This document shows positions 27,338 to 35,648 of a DNA stretch of 64,000 nucleotides, in pieces. A model generated the notes under the pieces. The model made no database searches. It was not told where the DNA came from and saw only the letters and a list, made by a program, of their open reading frames with translations. This stretch comes from Clostridiales bacterium (GTDB taxonomy: Bacteria; Bacillota; Clostridia; Peptostreptococcales; Anaerovoracaceae): the NCBI GenBank assembly GCA_022766365.1, contig JALENW010000024.1, positions 1 through 64,000 of the forward strand. Reading direction: 5' to 3'. Positions within the stretch are counted from its first letter, which is position 1, and each line of letters starts with the position of its first letter. Both the position numbers and the translations under genes were made by a program.

Positions 27338-28344
27338 ATATAATAATGAGTTATATTGACCATAGAGCAGCTAATATCAACGAGAGGGAATTATTTACCT
27401 TTACTTCAACTGAAGTCTGTAGGCTCTATGAGAGTATGAGAGAAAATGAAATAATTCTTGGTGGAGTTCTGATAGGCACATGTAATAGAACAGAACTGTA
27501 CTTATCGCTAAAAGAAGAAACATATATCGATCCATTTGAAATAATATGCGAAATAAAGGGACATGATCCTGTTAAATTCTCTGCTATTAAGAAGACCTTA
27601 GTGGGACACGATGCAATAAGGCATTTGATGATGGTTGCCGCAGGAACGGAATCACAGATATGGGGAGATGCTCAAATTATAAGTCAGGTTAGGGATGCAG
27701 CCAGAGTGGCAAAAGATGAAAAGATAACTGATTCTATTCTTAATGTTTTGTTTCGAAATGCAGTCAGCGCAGGCAAAAAAGTAAAAACACATGTGGATTT
27801 TAAAATCAGCGATAATTCCACGGCTCTTAAGGCTGTGTCCATACTGAGCGATAGAGATGATATAAAAAAAGTTCTCATAATCGGAAACGGAATGATAGGA
27901 CGACTTGTGGGAGAAAATCTCGTGTGGAACGATTTTCAAGCAACAATGACTCTGAGGCAGTTTAAAACAGGAGCTATAAGTGTACCGAGGAAGGTCGATA
28001 CGATACCATATAGTGAAAGATACGATGTTCTCGGTAATTTCGACGCTGTGATCAGTGCAACAATGAGCCCGCATTTCACATTAAACTACAGTGAGATGAA
28101 AGAGGTCAAAGTTTGGCCGAAAGTTTTCATAGACCTGGCCGTACCAAGAGATATAGATCCTCAGATAACGGAGGACTCAGAGAGGGGAAGTACAATTGAC
28201 TACTATGACCTTGATATGATAAGCAAAGACGAGGTTGAAGAGTCAAAAGATGAGCAAATGATGGAAATCAACGAAATTTTAAGAGAATTCGAAGAAGAAT
28301 TCTATAGGTGGTACGATTTCAAAACCACTATGGGAGGAAAGTAG
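27334..28344 (+). CDS. hemA: Glutamyl-tRNA reductase, short form without dimerisation domain
   Basis: The enzyme reduces Glu-tRNA(Glu) to glutamate-1-semialdehyde, the entry step of tetrapyrrole synthesis. The nucleophile is Cys50 in GTCNRTELYLS, and the NADPH loop is GNGMIGRLVG. VFIDLAVPRDID and the final EFEEEFYRWYDF helix start are visible. The protein has only 336 residues and ends where the family's C-terminal four-helix dimerisation domain (about 100 residues) would begin. I chose the TTG at 27334 because GGAAG lies 6 nt upstream and Cys50 then matches E. coli numbering; ATG 27346 is the alternative. Together with hemL, B, C and D it supplies the cobalamin genes. Confidence 0.88.
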   Translation: MNIIMSYIDHRAANINERELFTFTSTEVCRLYESMRENEIILGGVLIGTCNRTELYLSLKEETYIDPFEIICEIKGHDPVKFSAIKKTLVGHDAIRHLMMVAAGTESQIWGDAQIISQVRDAARVAKDEKITDSILNVLFRNAVSAGKKVKTHVDFKISDNSTALKAVSILSDRDDIKKVLIIGNGMIGRLVGENLVWNDFQATMTLRQFKTGAISVPRKVDTIPYSERYDVLGNFDAVISATMSPHFTLNYSEMKEVKVWPKVFIDLAVPRDIDPQITEDSERGSTIDYYDLDMISKDEVEESKDEQMMEINEILREFEEEFYRWYDFKTTMGGK

Positions 28345-29076
28345 ATGAAGATATATGTTGTTGGAATCGGTCCGGGAGGCTTGGCATTCATGACGCCTCA
28401 GGCTAAGGCGGCAATTGAGAGCAGTCAAGTAGTGGTTGGTTATACGGTTTATGTAGATCTGGTAAAGGAGCTGACTCTCGGCAAAGAAGTACTTTCCACA
28501 CCGATGAAAAAAGAAGTGGACAGGTGCAGGTTGGCCTTAGAATCAGCCCTTGATAACAAAACAGTAGCCTTCGTATGTAGCGGCGATGCGGGTGTCTATG
28601 GCATGGCAGGTATTATGCTTCAGGTGGCCGAAAACCACCCGGAGGTTGAAATAGAAATCGTTCCGGGAATAACTGCAGCTTGTAGCGGAGCGGCTCTTCT
28701 CGGAGCCCCATTGATACATGACTTTGCTGTCATATCACTAAGCGATCTTTTGACAACATGGGAACTTATTGAAAAAAGGCTGAGGTTATCCGCAGAGGCG
28801 GACATGTCGGTGGTGCTTTATAATCCTAAGAGTAAGAAAAGATGTGACTATATCGACAGGGCGGTTAAAATCATGTCTGAATTCAAATCAATGGATACTC
28901 CTGCAGGCTATGTAAAAAACATCGGGAGAGATGGGCAAAAGGTTGTAATCTGCACAATGAAAGATCTTATAAATAACGATGACATAGATATGTTTACCAC
29001 CGCCTTTGTGGGAAACAGTACAACAGAAATAATTAATGGAAAGATGGTAACTCCAAGGGGATATAAGAATGTCTAA
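28345..29076 (+). CDS. cbiH: Precorrin-3B / cobalt-precorrin-3 C17-methyltransferase
   Basis: A tetrapyrrole methylase of 243 residues. The ring-contraction methylase CbiH/CobJ is recognised by VVGIGPGGLAFMTPQA, VVVGYTVYVDLV, FVCSGDAGVYGMAGIML and VPGITAACSGAALLGAPLIHDF. It methylates C17 and contracts the porphyrinoid ring. It starts directly after hemA with GGAGG in GGGAGGAAAGTAG upstream. It overlaps cbiJ by 8 bp. The stand-alone form lacks the C-terminal Fe-S extension found in some CbiH60-type proteins. Confidence 0.94.
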   Translation: MKIYVVGIGPGGLAFMTPQAKAAIESSQVVVGYTVYVDLVKELTLGKEVLSTPMKKEVDRCRLALESALDNKTVAFVCSGDAGVYGMAGIMLQVAENHPEVEIEIVPGITAACSGAALLGAPLIHDFAVISLSDLLTTWELIEKRLRLSAEADMSVVLYNPKSKKRCDYIDRAVKIMSEFKSMDTPAGYVKNIGRDGQKVVICTMKDLINNDDIDMFTTAFVGNSTTEIINGKMVTPRGYKNV

Positions 29077-29833
29077 AAAAATTGCTGTGTTTTCCGGGAC
29101 CGGTGAGGGGAGACAGCTTGCCGAATGGGTAACTGAGAGAAATATGGAAAGTGATTTTACTTTCTTTGTAGCCACAGAATACGGTGGTGAAATGATGAAA
29201 GACCTGAAGGATATTCATGTTCACGAAGGCAGACTCACTCCGGAAGATATGGATGTTTTGTTTAGAGCAGAAGGTTTCTCCCTGGTTGTGGACGCCACCC
29301 ACCCATATGCAACTAAGGTCACTGAAAATATAAGAAAGTCCTGCGGAGAAACTATTCCTTATGTAAGACTTTTCCGAGAACCTGATGATTCTCACATTGA
29401 CGACTTGCAGGTGGTTGAGGATATCACAGCCGCAGCGGAGTTGCTTAATTGCTTTGATGATAAAGTTTTACTGACAACCGGATCGAAAGAAATTAATAAA
29501 TTCTCAAGTGTTAAAGATAAAGGGAGGAGACTAATAGCTAGGGTATTGCCGACTATCGAGTCCTTAAATCTGTGTTTTAATGCCGGAATTGAAAAGAAAA
29601 ATATAATAGCAATGCAGGGTCCGTTCACTAAAGAAATGAACATAGCTACTATGAACCAATACGGTTGCAGTGTCCTCGTGACCAAAGATACAGGAACAAT
29701 GGGAGGGTTTCACGACAAAGCCTCCCTTGTTGAACTGGGTTATAAAGTTATTATAATTAAAAGACCCACAAACGAGACTGGTTTGACTTTTGAACAGGTG
29801 AAAGGAAGGATTCTAGATGTGTACAAGACATGA
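29069..29833 (+). CDS. cbiJ: Cobalt-precorrin-6A reductase
   Basis: This 254-residue CbiJ/CobK protein reduces the macrocycle of (cobalt-)precorrin-6A with a nicotinamide cofactor. The N-terminal nucleotide site KIAVFSGTGEGRQLAEW, the DATHPYATKVTENIR motif, TTGSKEINKF and the late VTKDTGTMGGFHDKASL are family signatures. It overlaps cbiH by 8 bp and the next gene by 17 bp, so translation is probably coupled. Confidence 0.94.
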   Translation: MSKKIAVFSGTGEGRQLAEWVTERNMESDFTFFVATEYGGEMMKDLKDIHVHEGRLTPEDMDVLFRAEGFSLVVDATHPYATKVTENIRKSCGETIPYVRLFREPDDSHIDDLQVVEDITAAAELLNCFDDKVLLTTGSKEINKFSSVKDKGRRLIARVLPTIESLNLCFNAGIEKKNIIAMQGPFTKEMNIATMNQYGCSVLVTKDTGTMGGFHDKASLVELGYKVIIIKRPTNETGLTFEQVKGRILDVYKT

Positions 29834-30302
29834 TTTTTTCCCTCTTTTTGTAGATACCCGTGGGAAAAAAGTATTGGTTTTCGGAGCAGGAAAAATTGCC
29901 ACAAGGCGTATAGGTACTTTATTAAAATTCAAGTTTAAAGTAAAAGTCATTGGCAGAACGCCGACAGAAGAACTTTTGGATTGGGCTAAAGCGGGTCTTG
30001 TGGATTTTAAAAGACGGGAAATTACAAAAAGAGATATTGATCAGATTTCCGAAGATTTATTTCTTGTGGTGGCGGCAACATCAAGCAGAGAACTCAACAA
30101 AGCAATAGGAATCAGCTGTGACAGGATAGGTGTATATCATTCTGTCGCCGATTCAAAGGAAGAATGCAATGTTTTCTTTCCTGCAGTAAGGACCTGCAGA
30201 GAAGTTGTGGTCGGAATAGCAGGTGATGGCAGCGATCACAACAGAACCAGGATGATTGCTGATTTAATAGGTGAGAGCCTTGAGAATCCTGAAAAAATAT
30301 GA
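29817..30302 (+). CDS. Precorrin-2 dehydrogenase (siroheme synthase N-terminal domain type)
   Basis: The 161-residue protein has the NAD-binding Met8p/CysG-N fold: FFPLFVDTRGKKVLVFGAGKIATRRI at the N-terminus, then VVAATSSRELNKAI and SKEECNVFFPAVR. It oxidises precorrin-2 to sirohydrochlorin, which the cobaltochelatase CbiX (35273) then metallates. It is at the short end of the family, with little beyond the Rossmann and dimerisation parts. An AGGAAGG site lies 7 nt before the ATG inside cbiJ. Members can also have ferrochelatase activity; with CbiX present, the dehydrogenase step is the safer call. Confidence 0.87.
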   Translation: MCTRHDFFPLFVDTRGKKVLVFGAGKIATRRIGTLLKFKFKVKVIGRTPTEELLDWAKAGLVDFKRREITKRDIDQISEDLFLVVAATSSRELNKAIGISCDRIGVYHSVADSKEECNVFFPAVRTCREVVVGIAGDGSDHNRTRMIADLIGESLENPEKI

Positions 30303-30345
30303 AAAAGAATGCATGAACAGATCGTACACTACTTTTATAACATAA

Positions 30346-30354
30346 TGTTAAAAT
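30346..30354 (+). promoter_or_regulatory. Possible extended -10 promoter before hemC
   Basis: TGT-TAAAAT (30346-30354) is an extended -10 in the 86-bp gap before hemC, with no good -35. It could give hemC-cobA/hemD-hemB-hemL some independent transcription. No riboswitch-like structure was recognised in this gap. Confidence 0.25.
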
Positions 30355-30388
30355 GCTAGCGATAAGATTATTTTAAGAGGATTTAACT

Positions 30389-31288
30389 ATGAGAGTTGTA
30401 GTTGGCAGCAGAGCAAGTAAATTGGCTGTAATTCAATCTGAAATGGTGATCGATTCCCTGAGAAGATACAACCCCGAAGTGGAGTTTGATCTCATTACCA
30501 TGAAGACCACAGGAGATATAATTCTGGATAAAACTTTAGATAAAATTGGCGGAAAAGGCTTATTTGTAAAGGAACTGGATAAAGCCCTGGTGGACGGCAG
30601 AGTAGATATAACAGTGCATAGTCTTAAGGACATGCCTATGGAAGTTAATAATGAACTTCCTCTTTTGGCATTTTCTAAAAGAGAAGATCCCAGAGATGTT
30701 TTGGTATTACCGGAGGGGGTCAGTGAGATAGATCCGAATAAACCTATAGGAAGCTCATCAAAGAGAAGACAGCTTCATCTTGAGAAACTTTATCCGGGAA
30801 TAGATATAAAACCTATAAGGGGAAATCTCCAGACGAGACTCAGAAAACTTGATGAAGGGGAATTTTCCGCCATAGTTTTAGCCTATGCAGGGCTGAAGAG
30901 ACTGGGTCTGGAACATAGGGTTTCCCGAATTTTTTCCACAGAAGAGATTGTCCCTGCAGCGTGCCAGGGTATACTTGCAGTTCAAGGCAGAGCAGATTTT
31001 GATGAAGCTATTTTGAAATCCTTTGACGACAAGGACAGTAGGGCAGTTGCCATGGCTGAAAGATCTTTTGTCGCTGCACTTGACGGAGGCTGCAGTTCAC
31101 CGGTTGCAGCCTACGGTAAGATTCAAGGAGATCAGATAAGTCTGACAGGATTCTATGTGGACGAAAAAGGAAGAGAGCTGACAAAGACAGTAGCAGGTCC
31201 TTTGAAGGATGGAGTTGCCCTTGGGAGACAGCTGGCTTACAATATGAAGAAAAAGTTAGAAGAGAAAGTAGATGGAAATGCAGGATGA
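30389..31288 (+). CDS. hemC: Porphobilinogen deaminase (hydroxymethylbilane synthase)
   Basis: This 299-residue enzyme polymerises four porphobilinogens to hydroxymethylbilane. The N-terminal VVGSRASKLAVIQSE, the HSLKDMPME segment with the catalytic region, GNLQTRLRKL and the dipyrromethane cofactor Cys in LDGGCSSPVAAYG are all present. AAGAGGATTT precedes the ATG. It overlaps cobA-hemD by 4 bp, whose HemD half uses its product. Confidence 0.97.
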   Translation: MRVVVGSRASKLAVIQSEMVIDSLRRYNPEVEFDLITMKTTGDIILDKTLDKIGGKGLFVKELDKALVDGRVDITVHSLKDMPMEVNNELPLLAFSKREDPRDVLVLPEGVSEIDPNKPIGSSSKRRQLHLEKLYPGIDIKPIRGNLQTRLRKLDEGEFSAIVLAYAGLKRLGLEHRVSRIFSTEEIVPAACQGILAVQGRADFDEAILKSFDDKDSRAVAMAERSFVAALDGGCSSPVAAYGKIQGDQISLTGFYVDEKGRELTKTVAGPLKDGVALGRQLAYNMKKKLEEKVDGNAG

Positions 31289-32820
31289 ATAACGGAGAAG
31301 TAATATTAGTAGGAGCAGGACCGGGAGACAAGGAACTCTTGACCATTGCCGCTCTCAAGGCTATACAATCTGCTGATGTTGTGGTTTATGACAGGCTTGT
31401 GAGTAAGGAGATTATGGATCTTGTTCCCCAAAAAGCGAAATTGATAAATGTCGGTAAAAACGTGGGCGATCACCCCGTTCCTCAGGAACGAATCAGTGAA
31501 ATTTTGGTGGAAGAAGCCCAAATGGGTAATGAGGTTGTCAGACTTAAGGGTGGAGATCCGTTTCTGTTTGGCAGGGGTGGTGAGGAGCTGGAACTTCTTG
31601 TTGAAAATTCAGTAAATTTCCGTGTAATACCGGGAATAACCTCATCAATCGGAGCGGCAACTTATGGGGGGATTCCTGTCACCCACAGAGATTACTGCTC
31701 TTCTGTACATATGATAACCGGACAGGGTAAGCGAGGAACGAAGCCCGATATAAATTTCCGTGCCCTCAAAGAATTGAATGGAACGTTGATTTTTATGATG
31801 TCTGTTGGGAAGATTCACTACATTATAGAGGGTCTTCTTTCTGCGGGTATGGATCCGAAGATGCCTTGCGGCGTTGTGGAAAACGGAACCAGAAGCAATC
31901 AGAGAAAGGTAATATCAACACTTGAAAATCTGGAGGAAGATGTAAAAGCCGATGAAATAAAGTCACCTGCACTGATTATCGTAGGAAAGGTAGCAAAGCT
32001 TAGCGATGCTTTCGATTGGTTTTCTAAATTGCCTCTCAAGAACTGCAATATCCTTGTAACTCAGCCAAAAGCCAAAGCCTCTAAATTAGCTGATTTGATT
32101 ACAGCGGCAGGAGGGAACCCTATTCTATACCCTGTCATTGAAACTGAGCCTATAAGGCCGATAAATCCGCCGATTGAAGATTATGATGTGATTGCCTTTA
32201 CAAGCAGTGCAGGGGTTCAGTCATTTTTCGATGACTTGATGGAAAAAGGTATGGACGGTAGAGTTCTAAAAAACAAAATAATTGCAGCCGTAGGATCTCA
32301 GACTGCCAAGACCATGGCAAAGTATGGAATTATTGCTGATTTTGTGCCGTCAAAATTTGATGGTGCTACTATGGTTAAAGAAATGGCAGAAAAAGGTATT
32401 CTCTCAGGGAGAACCAACATTTTGCTCCTTAGAGCTGAAAAAGGAAGTGATGAGACAATAGAAGCCCTTAATCAAGCAGGTGTCAAATACTGTGATTATT
32501 CCGTGTATAGGACGAAATATCTTTCTCATAATCCTATAAATAGAGAGAAGATTGACTGGATAACATTTACAAGCAAATCATGTGTAACCGGTCTTTTGGC
32601 AACTCAGAATGAGGGTGTACTGAGAGGTATGAAGGCTGTCTGTATTGGAAGACAAACTGAAAATTTAGCAAAGAAGGAAGGATTTGAAACATATGTTTCG
32701 GATATGTCCACTGTATACTCAATGGTCGAAAAACTCAAGGAGCTGGCTGTGTCAGATTGCTCTCCATGTGGGGAAGACCATAGGGAGAATCCGGTAAATT
32801 CTGAAGGAGGTTTAAAATGA
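31285..32820 (+). CDS. cobA-hemD: Uroporphyrinogen-III C-methyltransferase / uroporphyrinogen-III synthase fusion
   Basis: This two-domain protein has 511 residues. Residues 1-240 are the SUMT (CobA) methylase with GAGPGDKELLTIAALKAI, VRLKGGDPFLFGRGGEE and VIPGITSSIGA; they make precorrin-2. Residues about 250-490 are the HemD cyclase with VTQPKAKASKLADLI and FTSSAGVQSFF; they close hydroxymethylbilane to uroporphyrinogen III. The fusion is common in Clostridia. No hemE/hemN follows, so uroporphyrinogen III is steered to the corrin/siroheme branch. The last 20 residues are an unconserved tail. Confidence 0.95.
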   Translation: MNNGEVILVGAGPGDKELLTIAALKAIQSADVVVYDRLVSKEIMDLVPQKAKLINVGKNVGDHPVPQERISEILVEEAQMGNEVVRLKGGDPFLFGRGGEELELLVENSVNFRVIPGITSSIGAATYGGIPVTHRDYCSSVHMITGQGKRGTKPDINFRALKELNGTLIFMMSVGKIHYIIEGLLSAGMDPKMPCGVVENGTRSNQRKVISTLENLEEDVKADEIKSPALIIVGKVAKLSDAFDWFSKLPLKNCNILVTQPKAKASKLADLITAAGGNPILYPVIETEPIRPINPPIEDYDVIAFTSSAGVQSFFDDLMEKGMDGRVLKNKIIAAVGSQTAKTMAKYGIIADFVPSKFDGATMVKEMAEKGILSGRTNILLLRAEKGSDETIEALNQAGVKYCDYSVYRTKYLSHNPINREKIDWITFTSKSCVTGLLATQNEGVLRGMKAVCIGRQTENLAKKEGFETYVSDMSTVYSMVEKLKELAVSDCSPCGEDHRENPVNSEGGLK

Positions 32821-33794
32821 ATAGGGGAAGAAGAACAAGAAAAACGGACGCTGTAAGAAAAATGGTAAGAGAAACCAGAATTTCTCCTGATAGTTTAATC
32901 TATCCGATTTTTTTACAGGAAGGTGATGACATCAAAGCTCATATTGATGCTATGCCGGGACAGTACAGATACAGCCCGGATAGAGTCAGGGAAATAATTG
33001 ATGACTGTCTTGGAAAAGGGGTTAACAAAGTCCTCCTATTTGGAATACCGGCTCATAAGGACCCTGTAGGAACTCAGGCGTACGACCACGAAGCAATCGT
33101 TCAATCAGGTATCAGAAAAATTAAGGAAGAATACGGGGAAGAGGTTTATATTATAACAGATGTTTGCATGTGTGAATATACGGACCACGGTCACTGTGGA
33201 ATACTGAATGACAGAGAAGTTGATAACGACTTGACTTTGCCATATCTAGCAAAGATAGCTCTTTCTCATGTGGAAGCAGGAGCCGATATGGTGGCACCGT
33301 CTGACATGATGGACGGAAGGATAGGCACCATCAGATCTGCCCTTGATGAGGCAGGTTATATAAGCACTCCTATCATGAGTTATGCAGCAAAGTATGCGTC
33401 GGCGTTTTATGGGCCGTTTAGAGATGCTGCTGACTCGGCACCTTCATTTGGAGATAGGAGATCTTATCAGATGGATTATCACAATAGAAGAGAAGCGGTG
33501 AAAGAATCTATCTTTGACGTATCTGAGGGCGCGGATATATTGATGGTAAAACCGGCACTTTCCTATCTTGATATAATACGAGAGGTGAAGAATGCAACAA
33601 ACTTACCTTTAGCAGCTTATAGTGTGAGCGGAGAGTATTCAATGATAAAATGTGCAGGTGAGGCCGGATTGATTGATGAGTATAAGACCATGTGTGAGTC
33701 TGCCGTTTCTGTTTTCAGAGCCGGTGCGGATATTCTTATAACATATTATGCAATGGAACTTGCTGATGCAATCAGAAATGGGGACATAGGATGA
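32817..33794 (+). CDS. hemB: Delta-aminolevulinic acid dehydratase
   Basis: This 325-residue enzyme joins two 5-aminolevulinates to porphobilinogen. It has the Zn-binding set in DVCMCEYTDHGHCG, ADMVAPSDMMDGR, the MDYHNRREAVKE segment and the Schiff-base Lys in MVKPALSYLD. GGAGG in TGAAGGAGG precedes the ATG within the end of cobA-hemD. It overlaps hemL by 4 bp. The Cys set indicates the zinc-dependent form. Confidence 0.97.
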   Translation: MNRGRRTRKTDAVRKMVRETRISPDSLIYPIFLQEGDDIKAHIDAMPGQYRYSPDRVREIIDDCLGKGVNKVLLFGIPAHKDPVGTQAYDHEAIVQSGIRKIKEEYGEEVYIITDVCMCEYTDHGHCGILNDREVDNDLTLPYLAKIALSHVEAGADMVAPSDMMDGRIGTIRSALDEAGYISTPIMSYAAKYASAFYGPFRDAADSAPSFGDRRSYQMDYHNRREAVKESIFDVSEGADILMVKPALSYLDIIREVKNATNLPLAAYSVSGEYSMIKCAGEAGLIDEYKTMCESAVSVFRAGADILITYYAMELADAIRNGDIG

Positions 33795-35104
33795 TAATCA
33801 ATGAAAAAAAAATAAAACAAACAACCTCAGGCAGTTGTACAGGGGGCAAAACCTCTGAAGATTTATTCAATGAAGCAAAAAAATACATGCCGGGGGGTGT
33901 CAATAGCCCTGTTAGAGCTTACAATTCCGTTGACCTGACACCGAGATTTATTGAAAAGGCCAGTGGTAGCAAGGTTTACGATATCAGCGGTAAGGAGTAC
34001 ATTGACTTTGTAGGTTCATGGGGACCTATGCTTCTGGGACACAATAATCCGAAAGTTCTTGACGCCGTGAAGAAAACTTCAGAATTGGGGTTGAGTTTTG
34101 GAGCCTGCAATCACCTTGAAGTTGAACTGGCAAAACTTATATGTGACAACATTCCCCACGTGGAAATGATAAGAATGGTGAACAGTGGAACTGAAGCTGT
34201 GATGAGCTGTATCAGAGCAGCCAGAGGATTTACAGGAAGAAGCAAAATAGTTAAATTTGAAGGTTGCTATCACGGACACAGCGATGCGCTGCTCGTTAAG
34301 GCCGGTTCCGGAGCTATGACATTTGGAGAGCCTGACAGCAGTGGAGTGACAAGGGGAGCTGTAGAGGATACACTTCTTGCCCGGTATAACAATCTTGAAA
34401 GTGTAAGAGAACTTTTTAAAGAAAATAAAGGAGAAATTGCCTGTGTGATTTTGGAGCCGGTTGCTGCTAACATGGGTCTTGTACTTCCGGAAAATGGATT
34501 TCTTGAGGGTCTTAGAAAGCTCTGTGATGAAGAAGACAGCCTGCTGATCTTTGATGAAGTTATTACAGGGTTCAGATTAGCTTTCGGCGGGGCGGCAGAA
34601 TATTTTGGAATTGTCCCTGATCTTGTGACATATGGTAAAATAATAGGCGGAGGTATGCCGGTGGGCGCATATGGAGGACGGCGTGATGTAATGTCATGTG
34701 TATCTCCGTTGGGAAAGGTTTATCAGGCCGGAACACTTTCCGGGAATCCAATCGCCATGGCAGCGGGAATTGCAATGCTGACACAGCTCCTTGAAAATCC
34801 TCATATTTATGATGAAATTGCTTCGAAATGCAGATATTTTGTTGAGGAGCTTAAAAAAATCACTGAATTTCAAGTTGTAGGAATAGGCTCTTTGGCATGT
34901 ATTTTTCATCAAAAGGAAGCGGTTCGAAATTATGACGATGCGTCAAAATCAGACACGGACAGCTTTAAGAAAGCCTTTAAAATTCTCATAGATAATGGAA
35001 TTTACATGGCACCATCGCAGTTTGAAAGCATTTTCTTTTCAAGCGCTATAACTGAGGAAGATATCTCGAGAACCATTGAGGTGTTCAGAGAGATTTTCAA
35101 ATAA
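33791..35104 (+). CDS. hemL: Glutamate-1-semialdehyde 2,1-aminomutase
   Basis: This PLP enzyme of 437 residues converts glutamate-1-semialdehyde (HemA product) to 5-aminolevulinate. The motifs KYMPGGVNSPVRAYNSV, VNSGTEAVMSCIRAARG and KFEGCYHGHSDALLVKAGSG, and the PLP-Lys in TYGKIIGGGMPVGAYGG, are clear. The first 20 residues are an unconserved extension, so a later start is possible, though the ATG overlaps the hemB stop as in the rest of the run. The 168 bp that follow hold no recognised gene or riboswitch. Confidence 0.96.
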   Translation: MIINEKKIKQTTSGSCTGGKTSEDLFNEAKKYMPGGVNSPVRAYNSVDLTPRFIEKASGSKVYDISGKEYIDFVGSWGPMLLGHNNPKVLDAVKKTSELGLSFGACNHLEVELAKLICDNIPHVEMIRMVNSGTEAVMSCIRAARGFTGRSKIVKFEGCYHGHSDALLVKAGSGAMTFGEPDSSGVTRGAVEDTLLARYNNLESVRELFKENKGEIACVILEPVAANMGLVLPENGFLEGLRKLCDEEDSLLIFDEVITGFRLAFGGAAEYFGIVPDLVTYGKIIGGGMPVGAYGGRRDVMSCVSPLGKVYQAGTLSGNPIAMAAGIAMLTQLLENPHIYDEIASKCRYFVEELKKITEFQVVGIGSLACIFHQKEAVRNYDDASKSDTDSFKKAFKILIDNGIYMAPSQFESIFFSSAITEEDISRTIEVFREIFK

Positions 35105-35272
35105 AATTTATAAACACAACAAAACAGAGGCGGGCCGTGTATGTGTGCGTTTGGAGGTTTTTGCTGAGGTCCTGAAACTTATAATTTTTGTGAGGTTTTG
35201 CAGGTTATTATTCCGAACTTTTAAATTTGCACTTTGTCACGAGGCTTTGGCCGGACTAAAGGAGGATGAATT

Positions 35273-35635
35273 ATGAAGGGAATTATGGTTTTGGCACATG
35301 GAAGCAGGGTTAAAGAGACCACTGATACCATAGAGAAAATTGTTGATATGGTCAAGAAAAAAATTGGAGAAACCGATATGCCGATTGAAATTGCATATAT
35401 GGAGTTATGTCAACCGGATATCGCAACCGTTGTAAAGAAAATGATAGGTGTGGGCGTTGATGAAATTAAGGTCGTACCTTACTTCCTGTTCAGAGGTATT
35501 CACATTAAGAAAGATATCCCGAACGAGTTGAAAGCAGCTCTGGAGGGTCACGATAATGTAAAAATCACCATGGGAGATACCCTTGGAACTGATCCTAGAT
35601 TGGCTGATATTTTAGCTGATAGAATTTTGAACTAA
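35273..35635 (+). CDS. cbiX: Small sirohydrochlorin cobaltochelatase CbiX(S)
   Basis: The protein is a single-domain chelatase of 120 residues that inserts Co2+ into sirohydrochlorin, the step that commits the anaerobic pathway. The metal/tetrapyrrole His are in VLAHGSR (near residue 9) and YFLFRGIHIKKDIP (about residues 70-83). At 120 residues it is the short CbiX(S) form, half the size of two-domain CbiX(L)/CbiK, and should act as a homodimer. GGAGGATGAATT precedes the ATG. It follows a 168-bp gap after hemL and lies 13 bp before cbiET. Confidence 0.93.
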   Translation: MKGIMVLAHGSRVKETTDTIEKIVDMVKKKIGETDMPIEIAYMELCQPDIATVVKKMIGVGVDEIKVVPYFLFRGIHIKKDIPNELKAALEGHDNVKITMGDTLGTDPRLADILADRILN

Positions 35636-35648
35636 ATTTGGAGTTATA

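Noticed and set aside
35105..35272. Possible cobalamin riboswitch before cbiX
   Set aside because: The position is attractive, but no B12-box-like segment or paired structure of the right kind could be recognised by eye.
35076..35276. 66-codon frame in the hemL-cbiX gap
   Set aside because: It begins inside hemL, ends in the cbiX start, has skewed composition and no ribosome binding site; most likely chance.
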